Assembly (NCBI RefSeq): GCF_000282315.2
Contig: NZ_AKJN02000007.1
Span: 806,001 to 870,000 of the forward strand
DNA: 64,000 bases
Source: Pseudomonas sp. GM41(2012)
GTDB lineage: Bacteria; Pseudomonadota; Gammaproteobacteria; Pseudomonadales; Pseudomonadaceae
Direction of reading: 5' to 3'
The notes under the pieces were generated by a model that did no database searches, was not told the origin of the DNA, and saw only the letters and a list, made by a program, of their open reading frames with translations. How positions within the stretch are numbered: position 1 is the first letter of the stretch; the number at the start of each line of letters is the position of its first letter. Position numbers and translations under genes: made by a program. Shown here piece after piece: positions 59,487 to 64,000 of the stretch.

Positions 59487-60578
59487 GTGGCGCTCAATAG
59501 CATCGAAGAACTGGTTGAAGACATCCGCCAAGGCAAGATGGTCATCCTCATGGATGACGAAGACCGCGAGAACGAAGGCGACCTGATCATGGCCGCCGAG
59601 TGCTGCCAGCCTGAACACATCAACTTCATGGCCAAGCACGCCCGTGGCCTGATCTGCATGCCGATGAGCCGCGAGCGCTGCGAACTGCTGAAGCTGCCCT
59701 TGATGGCGCCGCGCAACGGTTCCGGCTTCGGCACCAAGTTCACCGTGTCCATCGAAGCAGCCACCGGCGTGACCACCGGCATCTCTGCTGCTGACCGTGC
59801 GCGCACCGTGCAAGCGGCCGCCGCGAAAGAAGCCAAGGCTGAAGACATCGTCAGCCCCGGCCACATCTTCCCGCTGATGGCCCAGGCCGGCGGCACCCTC
59901 GCTCGCGCCGGCCACACCGAAGCGGCGTGCGACCTGGCGCGCATGGCCGGTTTCGAGCCGAGCGGCGTGATCTGCGAAGTGATGAACGACGACGGCACCA
60001 TGTCCCGCCGCGCCGAACTGGAAGCGTTTGCTGCCGAACACAACATCAAGATCGGCACCATCGCCGACCTGATTCACTACCGGATGATCCACGAACGTAC
60101 CGTTCAGCGGATTGCCGAGCAGCCGCTGGACAGCGAACTGGGCCAATTCAACCTGGTGACCTATCGTGATTCCGTGGAAGGCGACGTGCACATGGCCCTG
60201 ACTTTGGGCACCGTGTGCGCCGAAGAGCCGACCCTGGTTCGGGTGCACAACATGGACCCGCTGCGCGACCTGTTGATGGTCAAGCAGCCTGGCCGCTGGA
60301 GCCTGCGCGCCGCGATGGCCGCGGTTGCCGAGGCTGGTAGCGGTGTCGTGCTGTTGCTCGGCCACCCGCTCGATGGCGACGTGTTGCTGGCGCATATCCG
60401 CGAAACCGCGGAGCACGTTCCGGCGAAAAAACCGACCACCTACAGCATCGTTGGTGCCGGTTCGCAGATCCTTCGGGACCTGGGCGTGCGCAAAATGCGT
60501 CTGATGAGTGCGCCAATGAAATTTAATGCGATATCCGGTTTCGATCTGGAAGTTGTAGAATACGTGCCCTCCGAATAA
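59487..60578 (+). CDS. ribBA: RibBX: DHBP synthase fused to a degenerate GTP cyclohydrolase II domain
   Basis: Makes 3,4-dihydroxy-2-butanone 4-phosphate from ribulose 5-phosphate. 363 residues from GTG 59487. The RibB domain (about 1-200) is intact: DDEDRENEGDLIMAAE, TGVTTGISAADRA, HTEAACDLA. The C-terminal RibA-like domain (about 205-363) lacks the zinc-binding cysteines of GTP cyclohydrolase II: the place of C-x10-CDC reads VHNMDPLRDLLMVKQPGRW. It therefore should not hydrolyse GTP. This is the variant known as RibBX, and a separate ribA must exist elsewhere. The symbol ribBA is the usual label. Confidence 0.93.
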   Translation: MALNSIEELVEDIRQGKMVILMDDEDRENEGDLIMAAECCQPEHINFMAKHARGLICMPMSRERCELLKLPLMAPRNGSGFGTKFTVSIEAATGVTTGISAADRARTVQAAAAKEAKAEDIVSPGHIFPLMAQAGGTLARAGHTEAACDLARMAGFEPSGVICEVMNDDGTMSRRAELEAFAAEHNIKIGTIADLIHYRMIHERTVQRIAEQPLDSELGQFNLVTYRDSVEGDVHMALTLGTVCAEEPTLVRVHNMDPLRDLLMVKQPGRWSLRAAMAAVAEAGSGVVLLLGHPLDGDVLLAHIRETAEHVPAKKPTTYSIVGAGSQILRDLGVRKMRLMSAPMKFNAISGFDLEVVEYVPSE

Positions 60579-60613
60579 TGACCCGGAGATTCGTATTGCT
60601 GGTGTTCACCCAT

Positions 60614-60705
60614 TGTGGCGAGGGGATTTATCCCCGTTGGACTGCGTAGCAGTCCCAAAATAGGGGCCGCTACGCAGCCCAACGGGGATAAATCCCCTCG
60701 CCACA
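60614..60705. repeat. Inverted repeat inside the rib operon
   Basis: Arms 60614-60656 (TGTGGCGAGGGGATTTATCC...) and 60663-60705 (...GGATAAATCCCCTCGCCACA), nearly perfect with a 6-base spacer. It lies between ribBX and ribH. Related to the diverged repeat at 48007. Confidence 0.9.
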
Positions 60706-60766
60706 GGGGTGTAGTCGAGCAGCAATGCGGTTTTTCCGGCCGTGTATTCGTGGCTAATATCACTGA

Positions 60767-60789
60767 GGGACGCGTACGAGACGCGTCCC
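60767..60789 (+). promoter_or_regulatory. Hairpin in the leader of ribH
   Basis: GGGACGCGT pairs with ACGCGTCCC (9 bp), loop ACGAG, 22 bases before the ribH ATG, with GGCTCTTTAA after it. It could stabilise or attenuate the ribH message. It does not resemble the FMN riboswitch. Role unknown. Confidence 0.4.
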
Positions 60790-60811
60790 GGCTCTTTAAG
60801 AGATCTAACGA

Positions 60812-61288
60812 ATGACCCTGAAGACCATCGAAGGTACCTTCATCGCCCCTAAAGGCCGCTACGCTTTGGTAGTAGGCCGCTTCAACAGCTTCGTCGTTGA
60901 AAGTCTGGTCAGCGGTGCAGTTGATGCCCTGGTTCGCCACGGCGTGAGCGAAAGCGACATCACCATCATCCGCGCACCTGGCGCCTTCGAAATCCCGCTG
61001 GTTGCGCAGAAAGTCGCTCAGAAGGGCGAATACGCGGCAATCATCGCCCTGGGCGCGGTCATTCGTGGCGGTACTCCGCATTTCGAATACGTGGCTGGCG
61101 AATGCACCAAGGGCCTGGCCCAGGTGTCCATGGAGTTCGGCGTTCCAGTCGCATTTGGCGTGCTGACCGTTGATTCCATCGAGCAAGCCATCGAACGTTC
61201 CGGCACCAAGGCCGGTAACAAAGGTGCTGAAGCTGCCCTGTCCGCTCTGGAAATGGTCAGCCTGCTGGCGCAGTTGGAGGCCAAGTGA
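60812..61288 (+). CDS. ribH: 6,7-Dimethyl-8-ribityllumazine synthase
   Basis: Penultimate riboflavin step, joining the RibB product with the pyrimidine. It has 158 residues, with RFNSFVVESL (23-32), the phosphate and substrate loop GAFEIPL (57-63), GAVIRGGTPHFEY (81-93) and general base H90. In older Pseudomonas naming this is ribE. Its stop overlaps the GTG of nusB by 3 bases (GTGA), so the two are coupled. It is separated from ribBX by a 233-base gap with a repeat and a hairpin. Confidence 0.97.
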   Translation: MTLKTIEGTFIAPKGRYALVVGRFNSFVVESLVSGAVDALVRHGVSESDITIIRAPGAFEIPLVAQKVAQKGEYAAIIALGAVIRGGTPHFEYVAGECTKGLAQVSMEFGVPVAFGVLTVDSIEQAIERSGTKAGNKGAEAALSALEMVSLLAQLEAK

Positions 61289-61785
61289 TTAGCGACGAAA
61301 GCGATCGTTTCAACCCGCGCGATCCAAAGCCTGCGGATGCCGGCAAGCCATCGAAAAGCGTCAAGCGTCGCGAAGCCCGTCAGCTCGCGACTCAGGCGCT
61401 GTACCAATGGCACATGGCCAAGCAATCTTTGAACGAGATCGAAGCGCAGTTTCGGGTCGATAACGATTTCAGCGATGTCGATGCCGCTTACTTTCACGAC
61501 ATCCTGCACGGCGTTCCGGCCCACAAGCCTGAAATCGACGCTGCACTGACGCCGTGCCTGGACATCACCATCGAAGAGCTGGACCCGGTTGAACTGGCCG
61601 TTCTGCGCCTGTCGACCTGGGAACTGCTCAAGCGCGTCGACGTGCCGTACCGCGTTGTGATCAACGAAGGTATCGAGCTGGCGAAAGTCTTCGGTTCCAC
61701 CGACGGCCACAAGTTCGTCAACGGTGTACTCGACAAACTGGCCCCGCGTCTGCGTGAAGCTGAAGTGAAGGCGTTCAAGCGCTAA
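61285..61785 (+). CDS. nusB: Transcription antitermination factor NusB
   Basis: Works with NusE (S10, encoded at 8248) on boxA RNA, chiefly for rRNA transcription. 166 residues from GTG 61285, overlapping the ribH stop. The first 25 residues are a polar extension (DESDRFNPRDPKPADAGKPS), after which the all-helical domain starts KRREARQLATQALYQW. Family signatures follow in VLRLSTWELLKR and VINEGIELAKVFGS. Usual position between ribH and thiL. Confidence 0.97.
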   Translation: MISDESDRFNPRDPKPADAGKPSKSVKRREARQLATQALYQWHMAKQSLNEIEAQFRVDNDFSDVDAAYFHDILHGVPAHKPEIDAALTPCLDITIEELDPVELAVLRLSTWELLKRVDVPYRVVINEGIELAKVFGSTDGHKFVNGVLDKLAPRLREAEVKAFKR

Positions 61786-61803
61786 TCCGCGCTTGGAGAT
61801 GCC

Positions 61804-62769
61804 ATGGGCGAGTTTGAGCTGATCCGCAATTTCTTCGCCGCCGCGCCTTGTGCGCAGGGCGGCGAAGGCGTTGCCCTCGGGATCGGCGATGACTGCGCCT
61901 TGCTGGCTGTTCCCCCCGGGGAGCAGTTGGCCATTTCTACCGACACACTGGTTGCCGGTGTGCATTTCGCAGACCCTTGCGACCCGTTTCTGCTCGGTCA
62001 GCGCTCGCTGGCTGTGGCCGTCAGCGATCTGGCTGCCATGGGCGCCACTCCCGTTGCCTTTACCCTTGCCCTGACCTTGCCGACGGTGACCGCCGATTGG
62101 CTGGACGCCTACGCCCGTGGTTTGAACATCATGGCGCAGCGCTGCGGTGTGGCGCTGGTGGGCGGTGATACCACCCGAGGGCCGTTGAGCCTGACCATGA
62201 CGGTGTTCGGTCGTGTGCCGGCAGGCTTGGCGTTGACCCGCAGCGGTGCGCAGCCAGGCGATTTGCTGTGCGTTGGCGGTGAGCTTGGCAACGCGGCGGG
62301 GGCATTGCCGCTGGTGCTCGGTCAGCGTACAGCTGAAGCCACCATCGCCGATCCGCTGCTGGCACATTACTGGTCGCCGCAGCCGCAACTCGCATTGGGC
62401 CAGGCACTGCGCGGCAAAGCCACCTCGGCGCTGGACATCTCCGACGGCCTGCTCGCGGACTGTGGGCACATCGCGCTCGCGTCGAAGGTCGGCATTCAGG
62501 TTGAACGGGACACGCTGCCGTTGTCGAACGCTTTAGTGGCCTTCCTCGGTCAGTCGGGTGCCGAAAAAGCGGCCCTGAGCGGTGGTGATGATTACGTGTT
62601 GGCCTTTACCTTGCCGCCCGTCGAGTTAGCGCAGTTGTTGAACGACGGCTGGCCGATCCATGTGGTCGGCCGTGTCGTGACGGGGCAGGGCGTGGTGCTG
62701 CTGGACGCCGACGGACAAGACATCACCCCGCAAACCCGGGGTTATCAACATTTTCGGGAGACACCGTGA
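61804..62769 (+). CDS. thiL: Thiamine-monophosphate kinase
   Basis: Phosphorylates thiamine monophosphate to the active diphosphate. 321 residues from ATG 61804 after TGGAGATGCC. AIR-synthase-like fold with nucleotide loop GIGDDCA (26-32), STDTLVAGVHF (about 45-55), SDLAAMGA (about 74-81) and GGDTTRGP (about 120-127). It overlaps pgpA by 4 bases. Confidence 0.97.
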   Translation: MGEFELIRNFFAAAPCAQGGEGVALGIGDDCALLAVPPGEQLAISTDTLVAGVHFADPCDPFLLGQRSLAVAVSDLAAMGATPVAFTLALTLPTVTADWLDAYARGLNIMAQRCGVALVGGDTTRGPLSLTMTVFGRVPAGLALTRSGAQPGDLLCVGGELGNAAGALPLVLGQRTAEATIADPLLAHYWSPQPQLALGQALRGKATSALDISDGLLADCGHIALASKVGIQVERDTLPLSNALVAFLGQSGAEKAALSGGDDYVLAFTLPPVELAQLLNDGWPIHVVGRVVTGQGVVLLDADGQDITPQTRGYQHFRETP

Positions 62770-63269
62770 CAGATCATCCCAAACAGGTCCCGGCGGAATT
62801 CGTACCGCCGTCGGTCTGGCGCAATCCGTGGCACTTCCTGGCGTTCGGCTTTGGCTCGGGCACCTTGCCAAAAGCACCGGGCACCTGGGGTTCGTTAGTT
62901 GCGCTACCCTTTATTCCGTTGTGGCAGATGCTGCCCGATTGGGGTTACTGGCTGATGCTCGGCATCACCATGCTGTTTGGCTTCTGGCTGTGCGGCAAGG
63001 TCGCCGACGATTTGCGGGTGCACGACCACGAAGGCATCGTCTGGGATGAAATGGTCGGGATGTGGATCACCCTGTGGCTGGTGCCGGAAGGTTGGTACTG
63101 GTTGCTGGCGGGGTTTTTGATGTTCCGCTTCTTCGACATCCTCAAGCCGTGGCCGATTCGCTGGATCGACCGGCATGTGCATGGCGGCGTCGGGATCATG
63201 CTCGATGATGTATTGGCCGGGGTGTTTGCGTGGCTGGGGATGCAGGGATTGGTTTGGTTTTTCGCCTGA
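62766..63269 (+). CDS. pgpA: Phosphatidylglycerophosphatase A
   Basis: Inner-membrane phosphatase that makes phosphatidylglycerol from its 3-phosphate, the substrate used by cardiolipin synthases such as ClsB (36571). 167 residues from GTG 62766, overlapping the thiL stop. It has several hydrophobic helices, the KAPGTWGSL motif (about 37-45) and the acidic IVWDEMVGMW (about 93-102). Last gene of the nrdR-rib-nusB-thiL block, as in PAO1. Confidence 0.96.
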   Translation: MTDHPKQVPAEFVPPSVWRNPWHFLAFGFGSGTLPKAPGTWGSLVALPFIPLWQMLPDWGYWLMLGITMLFGFWLCGKVADDLRVHDHEGIVWDEMVGMWITLWLVPEGWYWLLAGFLMFRFFDILKPWPIRWIDRHVHGGVGIMLDDVLAGVFAWLGMQGLVWFFA

Positions 63270-63291
63270 GTGGCGAAGCAGAGGACTAGGG

Positions 63292-64000
63292 ATGGCTCGA
63301 CGCTGGTTGATGGCGATGGTCTTTGCGGTGTTCAGCTCGCTCGTTCAGGCGGACGATGCAGTGACGACGCCGTCGGTGATTCATCTGGCCAGCGAAGACT
63401 GGGAAGACTACACCGCCGCCGATGGCCACGGTCTGGGCTGGGACGTATTGCGGGAAGTCTTCGAGCCGGCAGGGGTCAAACTGGACATCCGCAGCGAACC
63501 TTACGTGCGCTCCATGGGGCTGGCCCAGCGCGGCGAAGTGGATGCCTGTGTCGGCTCCTATCTTGATGAGTCCAGCGATCTGCTCTATCCGCGCTGGAAC
63601 TTCGATACCGATCACATCTATGCCCTGGGGCTGGTCAGCAACCCCGCGCCGACCCTGGAAACCCTGGGCAACTATCGACTGGCCTGGATTCGCGGCTACG
63701 ACTATCAGGATTACCTGCCCAACGTACGCCGCTATAACGAAGTACTACGGCGTACCGGGATTTTGTCGATGTTGACCCGCAACCGCGCTGACTTTTACAT
63801 CGACGCGCTGACCGAGGTCGACTATGTCCTCAGGAGGGCCAAGGATCCGTCGCAGTTCCGTCGCACCCACATTGCGGAATTGCCGCTGTATCTGTGCTTT
63901 GCCAAGACCCCCAAGGCCCAGACGCTGATGGCGCTGTTCGACGAACGCATGGAGCAGCTGGTGAAAAGCGGCCAGCTGAAACCGATCTTCGAACGCTGGA
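63292..64000 (+). CDS. Periplasmic solute-binding protein, cut by window end
   Basis: Open from ATG 63292 to the window end without a stop, about 236 residues visible. Signal peptide MARRWLMAMVFAVFSSLVQA (cut near 20). The mature part is a bacterial extracellular solute-binding family 3-like domain: HLASEDWEDYTAADGHGLGWDVLREVF near the start, then VDACVGSYLD and MEQLVKSGQLKPIFERW near the visible end. Such proteins bind amino acids or act as sensors; no transporter genes are in view. It starts 22 bases after pgpA and may belong to its transcript. Confidence 0.82.
   Translation, partial: MARRWLMAMVFAVFSSLVQADDAVTTPSVIHLASEDWEDYTAADGHGLGWDVLREVFEPAGVKLDIRSEPYVRSMGLAQRGEVDACVGSYLDESSDLLYPRWNFDTDHIYALGLVSNPAPTLETLGNYRLAWIRGYDYQDYLPNVRRYNEVLRRTGILSMLTRNRADFYIDALTEVDYVLRRAKDPSQFRRTHIAELPLYLCFAKTPKAQTLMALFDERMEQLVKSGQLKPIFERW

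Overview
The window is chromosomal DNA from a Pseudomonas, most likely of the P. fluorescens group. The evidence is the protein sequences, the order of ribosomal genes, the katA-bfr-uvrA-ssb block and the pseudomonad REP/REPIN repeats (TGTGGGAGC..., TGTAGGAGC... types). No RNA genes, insertion sequences, prophage or CRISPR arrays were seen. Identifications come from reading the translations and from memory of gene families and of P. aeruginosa PAO1 gene order; no database search was run.

1-22 kb: the translation and transcription core, all on the + strand. It holds the 3' part of rpoC, then rpsL-rpsG-fusA-tuf, the S10 cluster (rpsJ to rpsQ), the spc cluster (rplN to rpmJ) and the alpha cluster (rpsM to rplQ). 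Two small genes, rpmD and rpmJ, and the true starts of rplC, rpsC, rpmC and rpsN were set by reading the sequence. Four sigma70-type promoters with 17-bp spacers can be read before rpsL, rpsJ, rpsH and rpsM. The last three each sit directly on a terminator-like hairpin, so the long collinear array looks cut into separately initiated units, including an unexpected cut inside spc between rpsN and rpsH.

22-29.4 kb: oxidative stress, iron storage and DNA repair: katA, a ferritin-like bfr/ftnA, uvrA (minus strand), a YajR-like MFS transporter and ssb.

29.4-48 kb: a more variable region. It holds an OsmC-YcaO fusion, a cysteine hydrolase divergent from a GlxA-type AraC regulator, and a DUF3182 protein overlapping an alpha/beta hydrolase. 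A tightly overlapping minus-strand operon follows (DUF72, EEP-family phosphatase YbhP, cardiolipin synthase ClsB, YbhN-like membrane protein). Next come an AraJ-type MFS exporter, a large MscS-family channel and a long Lhr helicase. REPINs fill several of the gaps.

48-64 kb: gene order resembles PAO1 PA4069 down to about PA4050. It holds an RmlD-like protein and an epimerase, OprG/OmpW with an ANR-like box, and a four-gene cluster (His-rich DUF2796 protein, ABC ATPase, FtsX-type permease, DUF3299 protein) behind a Zur-like palindrome. A small hypothetical, CnoX/YbbN, an ETF-beta-lysine-methyltransferase-like protein and a YbaY lipoprotein follow. The last block is the nrdR-ribD-ribE-ribBX-ribH-nusB-thiL-pgpA operon and the start of a periplasmic solute-binding protein cut by the window end. 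The RibB/RibA fusion lacks the zinc cysteines of GTP cyclohydrolase II, so it is a RibBX-type protein.
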